DNA of 64,000 nt, taken from contig NC_090989.1 of assembly GCF_041146395.1 (NCBI RefSeq), positions 171,833,501 through 171,897,500 on the forward strand. The letters are read 5' to 3'. Position 1 is the stretch's first letter. Each line of letters starts with the position of its first letter. Positions 45,276-61,585 of this stretch are shown piece after piece. The notes beneath the pieces are model-generated. The model was not told the origin of the DNA and ran no database searches. It worked only from the letters and a program-made list of their open reading frames with translations. The position numbers were made by a program, and so were the translations under genes. Source of the DNA: Eulemur rufifrons (Eukaryota; Chordata; Mammalia; Primates; Lemuridae).

Positions 45276-45904
45276 AACCTTAAGTCACCACCTGTCCACA
45301 TCCCAAGGCAAGCTCCACATGGTGAGGACATGTTCCATGGTGACACAGTGGTTGAGATCTTACTTTAAATCTTTAGTTTAAGACTGGCTGGGCTACTAAA
45401 CTGCATCTATTATCACCTAAATGAAGACACATAATAGGGAGCTAATTATAATGTGTCTTGCCCTGCTCTTGAATAATTAAATGTTTTATTGTGATGTTAC
45501 AATTTGAATTTATTATCCTTTGCTGGGGAACAAAATTAAACATAATGAGGGCTGTTAGTCTCCTCTCAGTTCTGCCTGTATCCTGTACCTTATATCATTT
45601 TTACCACTTTGATTAATGGGTTTAATTTACTTTGACTGGGATACGTAGGAATCAGTAGAAGGGGGAAGGTGAGACTGTTAAAATCCTTTTAATTAGACTA
45701 ATAATGCCAAATCTGCATGTGTTAACAAGGGTACACTATTAATTAGCTTTTGTAGGTGGTTTCTGGAAAGGCAGCAGAGTAGCTTTGAAATATCCTTCGT
45801 GATACCAGATCTATTAAGTTGACAGGCAGAGCATGACATTACATATTCCCCCAAATGAAGAGTCTTTAATCTCTCAAAGTGTAAAGAATCTCACAGGATA
45901 GATG
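45276..45904. other. Unique AT-rich stretch with TAAT-type motifs
   Basis: No repeat was recognised. Several ATTA/TTAAT motifs (homeodomain-type cores) lie at about 45610-45750, including 'ttaattagactaataatgcc'. Such motifs are common in AT-rich DNA, so an enhancer is only a possibility. Confidence 0.4.
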
Positions 45905-46430
45905 GACATGTCCCCAGCTTGTGTGGGACATCTTTTGTTTTCCTCTCCAGGTTCACTCTTGCCTCTTCCTAGCCCTGCTGTCTGCCCTAGTCCTGACGTT
46001 CAGGAATCACATGGGCAGGGCTTCCCTGCGACCTGCTTGCTGGTTGGATATGGCCAAGGAAAGCCCCAGGAGGAGATCGGGGTATCTACTCTTTGGCTTT
46101 CCCCCTTTGAGATCACCAGATATATCTCTGAAGCTGGCTATGTCCCTTGACCCAAGGCCATTGTTCTTCAAGACAACTTTCTCTACACAACTCTTTCCCT
46201 CTGGGTTCTGCTAACACCTCTCTATTTTTGTCCCCTTCAGGCCAGGGGGAGATATTAGCTCCCTCTCCATGACTTGGCTCAGGTCCTTGCACACTCTCCT
46301 GTGGCTCTCCCACCCTCTGTCTGCACCTTTGTAATAGTTTCTTTGAAAACAAACCTTTCTTGAAACAGCCTTCTTTGAGTTTGCTGTTTCTTGTTGGGAC
46401 CCTGATGGATGCCCCCTTGCTAATGCCAAC
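45905..46430 (+). mobile_element. Old interspersed repeat, class unresolved
   Basis: 'tccccagcttgtgtgggaca', 'tggttggatatggccaagga', 'cccaggaggagatcggggta', 'cttcaggccagggggagata', 'tgcacctttgtaatagtttc', and an end 'gctgtttcttgttgggaccc' 'tga'. I know this arrangement as a dispersed mammalian repeat but cannot name it. Several overlapping 80-115-codon frames here are not genes. Confidence 0.6.
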
Positions 46431-46630
46431 ATTTGAGTTAGCTTATTACATTTTAATTCTCTATGAGTTTCATTAAGATTAACTGCATAATTTGAATAGG
46501 TTTCCATGTTCTGTTTCTGAGATGAGATTGGATTATATTTAAAGAGATGCATTTTCATATGTAAGCTTTCTCTATACCAATATTTGTTTTAATAAGAAAT
46601 CAAGAATATCTTTGGCAAAAGCTAAAACAG

Positions 46631-47945
<1,315 letters not shown>

Positions 47946-48409
47946 TCATTTTTTTTAAATAAAAATTTTCTAAATTATATTAAATAAATATCTCATTCAA
48001 TCAACAAATTTGCTCTTGGGTCATTTTTAAAATGCCACATCAGGAATTCACTATAGAGGAGTGCATAGGCTTGAATGTTTATGTGAAGGAGATATTAGAA
48101 ATTTATATTAATATAAAAACATGTGCTTTATGTATATGTACATAAAAAGTACTTCATGGTCTTCAAAGCTCCAATTATTTGAGTATAAGCATGTGCTGAA
48201 GCTTCTCAGCAGTAATTTTTGACAGTTAGTCACAATTTTCTTTTTAAGTTTGCCAGAATGAGGCTGGCACCTGGATCTCTATGGGGAGAGTCACTGGGCC
48301 TTAGTCTCCTTCTCCTGCCTCCCACTTCCATTCCCACACACCTTCTCCTACCCCTAGGAGGTTTCAGTATGTTCTGAGTATCTCAGTTGGGGGGAGATGG
48401 AGCCTGCTA
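47946..48409. other. Short AT-rich unannotated stretch
   Basis: Nothing recognised. Confidence 0.5.
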
Positions 48410-48790
48410 GCTTACCCTGTATCCACTCTGCAATGGGACTGGCTGCATAATTAGTTTCGGCCACTGAGATAGGAGCAGTTGCTGCAGAGGGTTCCTGGAA
48501 AATGTGCTTTTGAAATGTACCCTTTCCCTTTGCCTTCCTACTTTCCACCTGGAAATTGGATGCAATAATTGGAGCTCCAGGAAGCATTTCACAATCATGG
48601 CCTTGAGAATGGATGTTATATCCTAAAATAGATTGGGCAGAAAAATAGAAAAGTGCCGGATGCTAATGGTGTCATGAACCTACAGCAGTGGCCCCAGATA
48701 ACCTACCACTGGTCTTTATGCATGGGAGGGAAAAATAAACATCTTTTCTATTTAACCCACTGTGACCTGTCACTTAATGAAATCTCTAAA
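48410..48790 (+). mobile_element. Old MLT1-like MaLR LTR
   Basis: 'ggccactgagataggagcag', 'tgcaataattggagctccag', 'catggccttgagaatggatg', 'gattgggcagaaaaatagaa', an AATAAA near 48734 and 'tatttaacccactgtgacct' follow the order of old MLT1-type LTRs. The overlapping minus-strand frames are not genes. Confidence 0.6.
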
Positions 48791-49169
48791 TGATGCCCAG
48801 AGTAAACTACTGTGGGCACCATTTGTGCCACACTCATGAGGACATTGGTTTGTTTCATGATTAAGGAAAATTTCTGAAATGTAGGCTTAGGACAGGTTCC
48901 ACTCCTAAAATCTGAAATGGGATTAGGATGTAGACACAACCTTGGTTTTCTACCTTAACTTTTGTTCCAACCAGACTTGAAAATTCATCAGTTCCCAGCA
49001 GAACCCCCAAAGAATTTCTGTGCCAAGCCCCTTCTCCAGATTCTTGATGAAATTTTTTAACCTAATTGTTCTTTCATACAATTTTTCATTTTTTCGGTAG
49101 TCTTATTAAATATGACATCGTATGTTGAATTATTTATAGATATTATTTTTAATGACTTGATGAGATTTA

Positions 49170-49292
49170 CATTCTTCCCTGTTAGATTGTGAATCCAGGA
49201 GGCAGGGGACTGTGTGCTTTGTTTCCCATGTACCCAGTACAGTGGCCTCAACAGACGTACGTTGAGACAGTAAATGAATAAAGAGGAGATAA
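49170..49292 (+). mobile_element. L2 LINE 3' end fragment
   Basis: 'gttagattgtgaatccagga', 'ggcaggggactgtgtgcttt', 'tgtacccagtacagtggcct' and 'gagacagtaaatgaataaag' follow the sense L2 3' terminus. Confidence 0.7.
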
Positions 49293-49421
49293 ATTAACAA
49301 ATAAACCAAAATTACTTGGAACATAAAGACTTTAAAAATGTTGAAGTGATAATAGAATTTAATTTTGACTAAGAAGGGAAGTGATGAAAACGGAGCACGC
49401 GGAACAGGCTGCTAACTGGAC

Positions 49422-49423
<2 letters not shown>

Positions 49424-49465
<42 letters not shown>
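49424..49465 (+). repeat. (TG)n microsatellite
   Basis: About 17 uninterrupted TG units, then one TA interruption and two more TG. The 72-codon frame across it is a translation of the repeat. Confidence 0.97.
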
Positions 49466-49466
<1 letters not shown>

Positions 49467-52400
49467 AGGGGAGGAGGCAGGAGTTTTTAGACCAAGAGAC
49501 AAAGTCTATGAGCTCTATTTTCTCTTGTTCCTGAAGCCAAACTGCGACAAAGACTCCAAGCCAGGAGGAATGGCCTCAACAACCCAAGACAATCTCTAAA
49601 TTCCGGTCAAGAGTAGTTAGACTCATCAATGACATATATACACACAAAAATTCCTTCAATCAACAAACAATTCTAGTCAGCATGTACTGATAGTGGAGAA
49701 AACTGGACAACAATAAATCATTTCACAACTATGCCCTCTACCATGGACCCTCATCTCTCCTCTGCCGGGATTTTCAAGTTCCCTTCCTCAAGCATTTCCC
49801 AAAGCAAGGGCCAAAACACATCTGGAGAGTGTCTCCTAGGTTTGACAGTTGTGCTTTTAAGCATTTTTGCCCTTCCAGTTTCTTGCTCCACTAGCTCACT
49901 TATGAGAAGCATTGTGTAATCCATCTGACCCCAAGCCAAGGACACAGGCCGCAGAGGCCTTGGCTAATGTGGGAACAAAGCTTTCAGCTTTGTGGGGCTC
50001 AGTCTGCTGAGCTAAGCAGCTTCCTAGGACTGTTAGCGGGTTGGCGTTACTCGTGTGCAGTTGTTCTATTATATTCTTTTCCTACGAGTTGGATGAGCCT
50101 TTGTAGGTTAAGCAGTTATTTGTACTTCCTCAGTTCCACATGGACTTTTATAACTTATCACCAAAATGTGTTTCACATTGAACAGAGATTTACAAGGCTC
50201 TATATGGCGATGAATGGTTTCCTCTTGCCTAGAAGTCTGAACCACTCTGATTCATGTGAATCTGCTTTGCTATCACGTAATGAAATAAAATGTACAATTG
50301 ATCAGACTTTTTTTTCTTGAAGGAGCAACTTTGCCCATATCCATTCTTTTGGAGGGTGCCAGGCAGTGAGCAGGCTGGCTATAGATGCTGTCAGGTAGAC
50401 GGCAACGTGTGGAGGGCACTGAGTTAAAATCGAAGATAACGGTGTTCTAGGGCTTGCTCTCATCACCCACTTTCACGAAGATGAGGTAGTGCTCAAGCAA
50501 ATCCTCTCTGGAGAAATCTTTCCTGAGCTTTCTCCTCCCTGCTCTCCCCCCATTCTGGGTTTGATACATTTCCCCTCTGCTCTTGTAGTACCCTGAACTT
50601 TATGAAGTACTTGGAACAAGGTCAGAGTGCACCCACACAAGAAAGTAAAGATGTAAAGCACCTCGATGTACCAAAAAAGGTATTTCTCATCATTTCCAGC
50701 TTCAAGTATCATGTTTCATGTCAATACAATCCCACTGAGGTAGCTATCTTTTGGGTATTGAAACCTCTCTGGATTCTCCTCTCTAGGCTCTTGCAGGTCA
50801 GGCAAGGCACCATCCCAACATAGGGGGAAGGCTGTCCAAGTGCTTCTGGTTCCTGTGCTATCCTTGTTCCTCCCTAGCCTCCAGGGAGATATCCCTTGCT
50901 CCACGGGTCCCTGGCCATCCTATACTGGCATCTGGGGAGGTATGCCTGGCCCTGCCTGTTCTTTGGGATGGGGTGCTGGCTCTCACTGCTGAAGTCCAAG
51001 GTCTCCCTCCCCCAGTCTTCACCTGATGTTATTAAACTCAGCAAAGGTGACTGGAATTTTATGTGACACCTGTGAACATGGTAATGAATTTAAATACTCT
51101 TTTCTTCTGATATAGAAATGCTTTTAACATTCAAAAGAAGATGGTTCCTTATATGCTTTGCCTTTTCAATGACCATCAACAATTCACAGCTGCAGATTCT
51201 ATGTCTGCATAGCAACAGATTCAATCTGCTTATACCTTGTGAATTATGAATTTACTCATGACCAACTAACTGTTGTTGTCTCAAAAGTTTGACCATTAGA
51301 TTCATTAAATGCTGTACTTGGGAGGAACAAGACTGGTAACTTCGTTTCAATGAGGTGTTTAAAATACTTAAACATATTATAATAATATTTATTAGTAAAC
51401 ATAAGAGTATATTCTGCTCTAAGTATAGGTAGGTATTATTGTTGTTGTTTTTAATTAGATTAGGACTTCAAAAGAAAACCAGGAAGAACTTTAAGGACTG
51501 TTTTTAATCAACTTATTTTACAAAGAAAAATAGATTTCATTTACATAATCAACCATGAATATTTAACTATGTATTTCTACATTATGAAGAAAATATTTAC
51601 CCTGAGGCAGGGGAAGTATTAATAGAATCCCAACTTAGTACATATTGAATGCTGCATCCTGGACTACTGCACAAAGATTGACATATGCATTGGAATTATT
51701 CATGTCGCTTGTATACTTTGGGGGATGAACACCTTGAAGACAAACTTGGAATTTCAGTAAGTCAAATCCTGATTATTATTTTTTGCAGTAATTGAAGGCA
51801 GAGGGGTGAATAATCTAAACCAGCCGATAATCTAAAATAACTTAAATTTAACTGTAGAATATGTTATATATCTACCCCCTCCAGGTTTATATAATTATGT
51901 TTTACCTAATTCATATTTAAATTGACTTGAATACTTATTAGTGAGGGGCAAGCTAAATTATCAGGCAAAAAGGAGATTGGAACAAAATACAACAGGCAAA
52001 GTAGATTCAAAATCAAGACATAATTTCCTTTTCTGTTACTTTTTAACTTCTAGGCAGCCTAATAAAGAACCACATTTGTCACATTGTTCTCAGAGAATGT
52101 CTTTTTCTTTTTTCAGATGAAAGCAACTCATAGATGCTAAAAGTCACAAAATGCAGCCAAATATGAGCTTTTATTTCACCAGTCCATACCCATAATTAGT
52201 CTACCAATTTGTCCCATATTCTAATCAGACTTGGTAATTTGAACTTGCCCCAAATGACCTATAGCTTCCCAACTTTGCGTTATACGGTTTTCTTTGCCAG
52301 ACACAGTTTCTCTGCATGATCCGAGTCAGGAGGGTGTGGTAGAAATGGCTTCTGGGGTTTGGAGCTCAATAAGGATGATGACAGATAAATAAATAAGTAA

Positions 52401-53299
52401 TTCACAAAAAATATAACCCTTCAATAATTGCCAATAATAACTGTACCCCCCTCTGGGACAGTCATTGTGTGCATGCTTTACACGCGTTACAGCCTAACCC
52501 ATGCATTACTTTGCATTGTGTTGAGGTTTGGAAACTGTCAGAAATATTTAAGGCCCTGCAGAGGAAACACAAACTGAGCTCATGTCTCAAACACCAGAAA
52601 GTACTCTACAGTCTTATGTTTTGGGAAATCAAAGACTCAGAGTAAGGCAGGAAAAAAGAGAAATAATAATTTTAAGAAAAAGAACTAGGCAAATCATTTA
52701 CCTTAAGTGAATAAATAAGGTGCAATTTATAAGCTATCAGTATCTCCTACTTTAGCCTTGTTTTATGACTTCACGAGAGCACTAAAGCATCTTACACAAA
52801 CCTTGGAGTCAACACAAGCCTTGGGATTAAGGGTTACAACACTTCAGATGAATTAAGACCAGCTCTGTGGTACAATTGACAATAAAGTCCTTATTTCTAT
52901 ATCTTAAATATTGGAAAACACAACAGATAGGATCTGGAACTTATAGGAAAAGACAGCACATAGTCACACTGAATTTTGCTAGAGATCATTGCAACTTGTT
53001 CTAACTTTGAACCACCACAATGTTCTGCTAAATCTTCTACCATGAAATTTCTTTCTGCTTTATAGGGTACACTTTGCATGCTTGTCTTAATCTCTCTGCT
53101 AAACCCTAAGGAATCTACAGTAAGGGTTGTGGGGTTTTTCCCCTTGAAAAAAATACTGCCACAGCATTTAGTCCAGTGCCCCCCATATGACTGAATTTCA
53201 GAACTATTTCTTGAATTGACTTTACCTGCATATTATACAGACCTGAACACCGTTAACAGTCATTGAAAAAGTTTCTTCCCCTCCAATTTAAGAAATGGT
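49466..53299. other. Long mostly unique stretch, no gene recognised
   Basis: Small frames, for example 49967-50320 (+, 117 codons), have no familiar motif. 50480-50610 has weak L2-like wording ('gagaaatctttcctgagctt'), too diverged to assert. 50640-51060 is GC-richer and unassigned. 51300-52450 is AT-rich. Confidence 0.45.
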
Positions 53300-53516
53300 A
53301 TAACCCAATGCTCAACAGCAAACTGCCTGGATTCAAATCCTGGCCCTGTCACATCCTAGCTATTTAACCTTAGATGAGTCTTTCTGTGTCTCCGCTCCCT
53401 TGTTAGTAAAATAGCAGTAATAATAGACTTCTTAAGTATATTGATATATGCAAAAGGCCTCAAAAAGTACATTATATACATATATATAGCAAACACTTTA
53501 AAAATACTCATTATTA
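53300..53516 (+). mobile_element. MIR SINE relic
   Basis: 'actgcctggattcaaatcct', 'ggccctgtcacatcctagct', 'atttaaccttagatgagtct', then a diverged 3' half with 'acactttaaaaatactcatt'. Confidence 0.85.
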
Positions 53517-55090
53517 TTATCCTGATTTAAATGTCTACAAAAATTACATTGATTTGAGTTTCCAAAGGAACACAAGATAATTAAAAAATATGCATGCCTC
53601 ACAAAGGCTATTTGTTTGCAAGAGACCACACATTTATAAATTTTCCTCCTCCCTTTCCCAATGGTAAAATATATGGACCCACCATGGAAATGTAATTCTC
53701 CTACTCTCTGTGAAGAGAATACTAGAATACTCCTGCCTGTTCTCCCAAAATACTCAGGCAAATTAAATGAAAAGGACTTATGGAAAAAGAGACAGAGTAC
53801 ATAATGCCTCTCAAGACAGCTATGTGATTTTTTGTTGGGCTTTTGTTATGACTTCACTTCAATTTTATGAGATCCAGGTTGGTGTACAGTCAGGGACAGA
53901 AAACAAATCTAGTGGCTAATGTTACTTCATCAGAGAGCAGAAAATCATAACAATTTAATACAGCATCAGCCTGGCTGATTAACAGTCTAGAAACTAACAT
54001 TTTTCTTTTAGTGCTGATTAGGCATAAGATATTAGCTTTACTTTGAAAAGCCCAAGAATAGCAGGTATTCCACAAATGGTTCAATATTGACTTTCTTCAT
54101 CAGGGATTTCTCCCTTCCCTATCCTTCTCTCTCCTCTTCCATCATCTTACCAGACACCTTAACACCTGTGAGGAGATTATGTGTGAGCAGAAAAGGGAGC
54201 CAGTCTTTCTGTGTTGTAGGATTAATAAGGAATCCAAAGGGACCCATCCCATCCTTTTCTCTCATTCCTTTTCAAATAAAGGCCATATCTAGTTTAAATA
54301 CTTCATTTACCATAAAAGTTACTTACTGGAGCTTTTTAACACACTTTGTTCAATATTTAGCAGATCAAGCAGAACAAAAGAGTAGGGATATACAAGAGTT
54401 GAGAAATATAGATAATTTTGGTTTCATAGCTGTGCATTAAAATTTATTCCCTAGAGAGAGAGACTCTACTTTTTATTAAGTCATAAGGAGCATACCAACG
54501 ACATTGTCAAATTGGAAATTGTACAGGTTTGTCAGATCAGCAGAGAGGAAAGTAGGTATTAATAATAGGGTCAGGTGGGGTAAATTTTGGGAGGGCCTAC
54601 TTCATGTAGGTATGGGGGGAAGCCCCTCAAAACAGCCAGGAGGAGTGAGAATGGGCATGGGGTGGGACATGCCAATTGTCCACTTTGACCAGGAGGACAC
54701 CTCTGAAACAGCACTATTATTTGATTACCTTTGTCTTATAAACAAAGACTAATGTTTCAATTGCATAGTTCCTGTTGTTTTCTCTAGCAACTTTTCATTG
54801 TAGTCTTTGCAAATGTTGCATCAATATTCTACTTTAAAATTATTAAAATGTGACAGAGGCATAAATGGAGTTCTTGGCCCACCGCACTTCCGTTCCCAGC
54901 CATGCATCTGGATCACGACTAAGAACTCCGACTGAGGAGGAAGAGAGTGGGATATATCTAAGAACTGAGGTAGAAGGCCAATGGAAATCAAATTTTGCTG
55001 AGCCAAGCTACTTGGCTATAAAGGCAATACAAATATTGTAAGCATTGGAAATATGGTTTAAACCTCGTCTTGCTTTCAATGCAGTAGGGA
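53517..55090. other. Unique stretch, no gene recognised
   Basis: No repeat was identified. The frame at 54087-54440 (+, 117 codons) and others nearby carry no recognised motif. Confidence 0.45.
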
Positions 55091-55091
55091 A

Positions 55092-55092
55092 A

Positions 55093-55119
<27 letters not shown>
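55092..55119 (+). repeat. (GA)n microsatellite
   Basis: About 13-14 GA units without interruption. Confidence 0.95.
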
Positions 55120-55123
<4 letters not shown>

Positions 55124-55604
55124 GTCCAACTCAACAAGGGTTATGGAAATGTTATGGGTCCAGGAAGGGAGCACTGATTAGTGGGAAGTGGGAGTAGGGG
55201 AAAAGGTTATGGGTGATACAGGGAAGAGGCAACTTGTTAGCTGGTCCAAGAAGACAGTGGTGAGCAAGACCATCCTGACCAAGGGAATAGCCTTAACTAA
55301 GTCTTGAAAAGAAGAAGAACAGGGTCTGCAGATGATCTCAGGAACCCCAAAGACCTTCAAAGTAAGTACTCCAATGACTGGTAACAGTATATGCTTATTC
55401 TAGCTTCCTTGACACTCAGAAGGAAACAACGAGAACCTCTTCTCTTAACACATCTAGTTAAAGCAATCTGCTTCTAAAATGGTTTCCAAGCCCATGGGTA
55501 GAAACACCACAAATATACTAAAACTCTTCAAATTCACTTAGGAGAGAGAACATCCCATTTCCCTTCTGCTTACCCACAGTGTTCCTAGTTGTATCCTTTT
55601 TATT

Positions 55605-55990
55605 TCATAAAAAGAAACATCTTATGATTATTAAAGTAATACAAACTTATTTGGAAAAATATAGAAAAACATTAAAAAACCAATATAGTCAGTAATAACC
55701 CCATCACCCAAAGGTAACCACAGTGAATATTGTATTAATATTATAGATGGGATTACAGGTATATGTATTGACAATACATTAGTATATATTGTCCAGTGTT
55801 TTTCCCCATACATATATTAAAATTTAAATTATTAACAAAGTTAGACATACACACTTAAGAACCTGCTATGTTTCCCTATCATGAATTTTCTTCTGCACTA
55901 TCATTGATGCTACATAGTATTCTGTAGTATGGATATTCTATTTTTAATTTCCTGTTCTTGAACATTTTAGATTGTTTCCAACTTTCACTA
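55605..55990 (-). mobile_element. Old L1M-like 3' fragment, antisense
   Basis: 'accccatcacccaaaggtaa' and 'ttttagattgtttccaactt' with 'gctacatagtattctgtagt' fit the reversed 3' part of an old L1M. Strongly decayed. Confidence 0.55.
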
Positions 55991-56794
55991 CCTTGAATCC
56001 TTTTTTGACTAATTAGAATTTCTCTGGCCTTTGTCTCAGACACAAACCGCTCAGGGGCTATTCATGGAGGGCTGATTTGGTCCGTTCTTTTGGAGAATAA
56101 ATTAGTCTACACAGCTGAACTTACTGAAGGTAAATATGGAGCTGGGCAATTTTTGCCGTATTGCAAGCAGGGACTGTGAACAAAGAGTATCTATGTGGCA
56201 TTATACTATCCATTGGCTAATATGTTTTAGGGCGGCAATACCTCTCTCTACCCCATTGCTCTCCCTTTTCCCCACATGCAAGAAAGTACAGGACCTCTGA
56301 CTGGGCATGGTGGCCCTTTGATGTGGTTTTTATTATGTCATAGCAGTGGAATTTCCAAATTGTAAATGCCTGTGACTCTTTCCCCAGGAGTCAGACAGCC
56401 AATGTTCTGTGGGAAAAAATTCAGGTAATGAGAGGAGCAAGATAAAGTAATACTTTGCTATAATAATTCTTTACTAGCTGAGGTCCAAAATGCTGTATTG
56501 AATGAAATAACATGATTAGAGTTAAATAAATAATGACAGCTAAGAGAGAAATCGGCCAGAGAGACGTTATTTCAGCCTATTAAGAAAAGAGATGAGATGC
56601 TGCTCAATGGAAAAAGGCCCTTATATTAAGAGTGTCAAAATAAAGGAAGGAGAAAAGAAATAGATGAAGTCTGAAGAGCATGCTAGAAAAGGGGCATGGA
56701 TAATTTTAGACAAAACATGGGATCAGAAAGGAATGAGAGGAGGTACAATTGTGTAAGCAGTTCTGGGTTTCTTGATTTACACTAAGATCTGCAG
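55991..56794. other. Unannotated stretch
   Basis: No repeat, exon or RNA gene was recognised. Confidence 0.5.
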
Positions 56795-57000
56795 CCTTTT
56801 CTCTGAAGGTAAGTATTTTAGGTTCTGCAGGTCAGGGTGTCTCTCACTGTACTACTCAACCCTACCACTGCAATGTGAAAGCAGTCATGGACGCCTAACA
56901 ACTGTGTGTGTCTGTGTTCCAATAAAACTTTATTTATAAAATCCAGTGGCAAGTGGGATATGCCCCACCAGTTGTATTTTTCTGATCCTTGGTTTAGGTT
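56795..57000 (+). mobile_element. hAT-type MER DNA transposon relic
   Basis: 'taagtattttaggttctgca', 'gtgaaagcagtcatggacgc', 'gtgttccaataaaactttat', 'ttataaaatccagtggcaag' match the widespread short non-autonomous element with the internal phrase 'ccaataaaactttattta'. I do not give a subfamily. It is non-coding. Confidence 0.75.
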
Positions 57001-57007
57001 ATCAAAA

Positions 57008-57165
57008 TGGTGTGGCAGTTTGCTAACCTTCAGTTCATTTCTCTATAAGATGGGACTCATACTTTGCTGGTTTGTGTTGTTGTGAGGATTACATAACAAG
57101 TGTGAAAGGTCCCAACACAGTGCCTAGCACAAGGTCCACACTCAAATGTTAACTTACCCACCATC
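57008..57165 (+). mobile_element. MIR SINE 3' half
   Basis: 'ctataagatgggactcatac', 'gttgttgtgaggattacata' and 'caacacagtgcctagcacaa' follow sense MIR. Confidence 0.88.
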
Positions 57166-57507
57166 CTTCAATTAAGTGATCACACTCCACAAGGAAGCAC
57201 TCCTTGCCTCAGTTAATCATGCGTACCAATTAAAGAGAGAAAAACAGGTCGAAAAGAAAGACAGAATTAGATGGAAGGTTGTGATTGATTTTGGTTTTGG
57301 TTTTGTGATATACACAATGTAGGACAAATTGTTAAAAAGCATTATCTTGCAAACTGAAGAAACAGAGCAAAGTACAACTGCAAAAACAAATTAACTCAAG
57401 TTGATATAATTTCCATGACAATAAGCTCATTGTCCTTCTTGTCTTCCATCGAGCTTTTTAAACTTCAAACAATATCCCTACTTTAAAGAAACAAAAATAT
57501 TTTTTTA
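57166..57507. other. Short unannotated stretch
   Basis: Contains a (GGTTTT)-like run at about 57291-57305. Otherwise nothing recognised. Confidence 0.5.
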
Positions 57508-59799
<2,292 letters not shown>

Positions 59800-60039
59800 C
59801 CATGCATTCTAGATGAGTTCATAGCTGGGTGTGGCCTGGTGTGTAACTTCTGTCCGATAATATGCATAGGGAAATTTCATGGGGCATCACTCTGGAATCT
59901 TCCATAAAAGCAGCCAGAGCATGACCTTTGTCCCCTCCTTGCCTGTTGCCCTTCCTTCTTGCTTCTGGAATATGGATGAGGTGGCTTGGGTGAAGCCTCC
60001 ATCTTGAGCCATGCATTGGTTGACCTTGATAATGGAAGC
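59800..60039 (+). mobile_element. Old MLT1-like LTR, left part
   Basis: 'gtgaagcctccatcttgagc' and 'catgcattggttgaccttga' resemble the middle of an old MLT1-type LTR. The match continues after the inner LTR, at about 60390. Confidence 0.5.
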
Positions 60040-60389
60040 TTAGTCTGCTCAGGCTGCTATAACAAAATGCCATAGACTTGGTGGCTTATACACAACAAAC
60101 ATTTATTTCTTACAGTTCTGGAGGCCAAGAAGTTCCAGATTAAGACGCTAGCAAATTTGGTATCTGGTGGGGGCCTCTTCCTCATTGATGGTGACTTCTT
60201 GCTGCATCCTCACCTGCTGGAAGGAGCAAATGATGTCCCTTGGGCCTATTTTATAAGGGCACTAATCCCATTCCTTAGGGCTCCACTCTCATGACATAAT
60301 CGCCTCATGAAAGACTCTATCTCCCAACATCACCATCCCGAGAGTTAGGATTTCAACATATTAATTTGGGGTGACACCAGACCATAGCA
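60040..60389 (+). mobile_element. MaLR solo LTR nested in an older LTR
   Basis: It starts 'ttagtctgctcaggctgcta' 'taacaaaatgcc', then 'tatttcttacagttctggag', 'ttataagggcactaatccca', 'gctccactctcatgacataa', and ends 'ttaggatttcaacatattaa' ... 'accatagca'. This is a full MaLR-type LTR order. The flanking bases GAAGC and GAGGC may be a decayed 5-bp target duplication. Confidence 0.8.
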
Positions 60390-60500
60390 GAGGCCATGCA
60401 TGCAGAGCATCAAGATAAAAAGAGTTTGGCCCATGAGAACTTCACAGAGCAAGAGTAGAGGTTCTAGGGAGCCCTCACTACATGTTCACAGTCGGCTGTG
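60390..60500 (+). mobile_element. Old MLT1-like LTR, right part
   Basis: 'gcagagcatcaagataaaaa' and 'gagccctcactacatgttca' plausibly continue 59800-60039. Confidence 0.4.
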
Positions 60501-60929
60501 GCAAGAAAACATTTGCATTTGGATTCTGCAAAAATCATGATAACACGGTCTGTACAATCAGGGGTATATTTTCACTTGTGATACAATCTTGAATCTGTAG
60601 CCAAATTTCCCCACTTCTTTCTTTACAGCTTCTGAATTTTGATCACTAGGGTGTTCTCCTTTTCAAGATTTATTGAAAAAATTATCCATATTTCCCCTCA
60701 GTACTGTCTTGTTTTCTTTTTTAATATTTATATTTTTTTATCCATCTGGAATGAATAGTATTAGAGTTGTTCATGTAATAGAGTATGTGCATAACTTATG
60801 CTAAAGTTAATTTCAAAGATCCTCAAGTAAGCATTTTTTCAGTACTCTCCCCTCCCCTGTGACTATTACAGCCAATTTTCCTCTTCTCAGAAGCACATAA
60901 ATTTATATTTCACAGAGGAAACACAAATA
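60501..60929. other. Unannotated AT-rich stretch
   Basis: Nothing recognised. Confidence 0.5.
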
Positions 60930-61585
60930 ATCAATAAACCTATGGAACTCCTCATTAGCAATGCTAATAAAAATGTTTTGCTTATTTAATTAGTCAAAAT
61001 TTAAAAAAAAAACCAAGTTGACACAAGTATGGTGAGTCGGGTACTCTTTTATCCTAGTGATGTCAGTATAAATTACTTCTTTCTGGAAAGCAATTTGGCT
61101 ATAACTTACAAGAATCTAATAAAAGTTCATGTTCTCTGATCCAGTAATTTCACTTTAGGAAATCTACCCTATGAAATTAGTTCAATATTTTAACAAAGAA
61201 GTTCAATGATGCCCATTTCAGAATTATTTTTGGTAGTGACACACTATTTTTAAAAAGTCTAAACATCTTTCAATAGAAAAATTGATTAAATTTTGGCATA
61301 TTTATCACTGGGATATTACACAGCTATCGCAATGATGTTTTTGAACAATTTTGAATGAAACGGAGCAGTGGTTAAAATATAATGACAAGTAAAGCAGCAC
61401 ATATGCTTTAAGTAGACACAGAAGAATGACTTCAAGGAAATCTACTGTATTATCAGTTACCTCCTTGGGACGTGGGATTGTGGTTCATTTTTATTTTCTG
61501 CCCTATATTTTTTCTGCATTTTCAATTTTTCCACAGTTGCAATGGATTTTTATTATAGTTATAAAGAAAAATTAAAAACATAAAT
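60930..61585 (+). mobile_element. Old L1M LINE 3' end
   Basis: 'gcaatgctaataaaaatgtt', 'ctttctggaaagcaatttgg', 'tgatccagtaatttcacttt', 'gatattacacagctatcgca', then a 3' UTR with 'ggacgtgggattgtggttca' and 'tctgcattttcaatttttcc'. Sense orientation, 5' truncated, ORF2 destroyed. Confidence 0.9.

Noticed and set aside
49381..49599. 72-codon frame with a valine-cysteine repeat
   Set aside because: Translation of a TG microsatellite.
49967..50320. 117-codon plus-strand frame in unique sequence
   Set aside because: No domain, signal or splice context was recognised. This length is expected by chance across six frames of 64 kb of AT-rich DNA.
50480..50610. Possible L2 fragment
   Set aside because: Only a loose resemblance over about 100 bases, too weak to annotate.
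61385..61410. 'agcagcacatatgcttt', reminiscent of the start of U6 snRNA
   Set aside because: Only a few bases match. It lies inside an L1M ORF2 end and no further U6 sequence follows.
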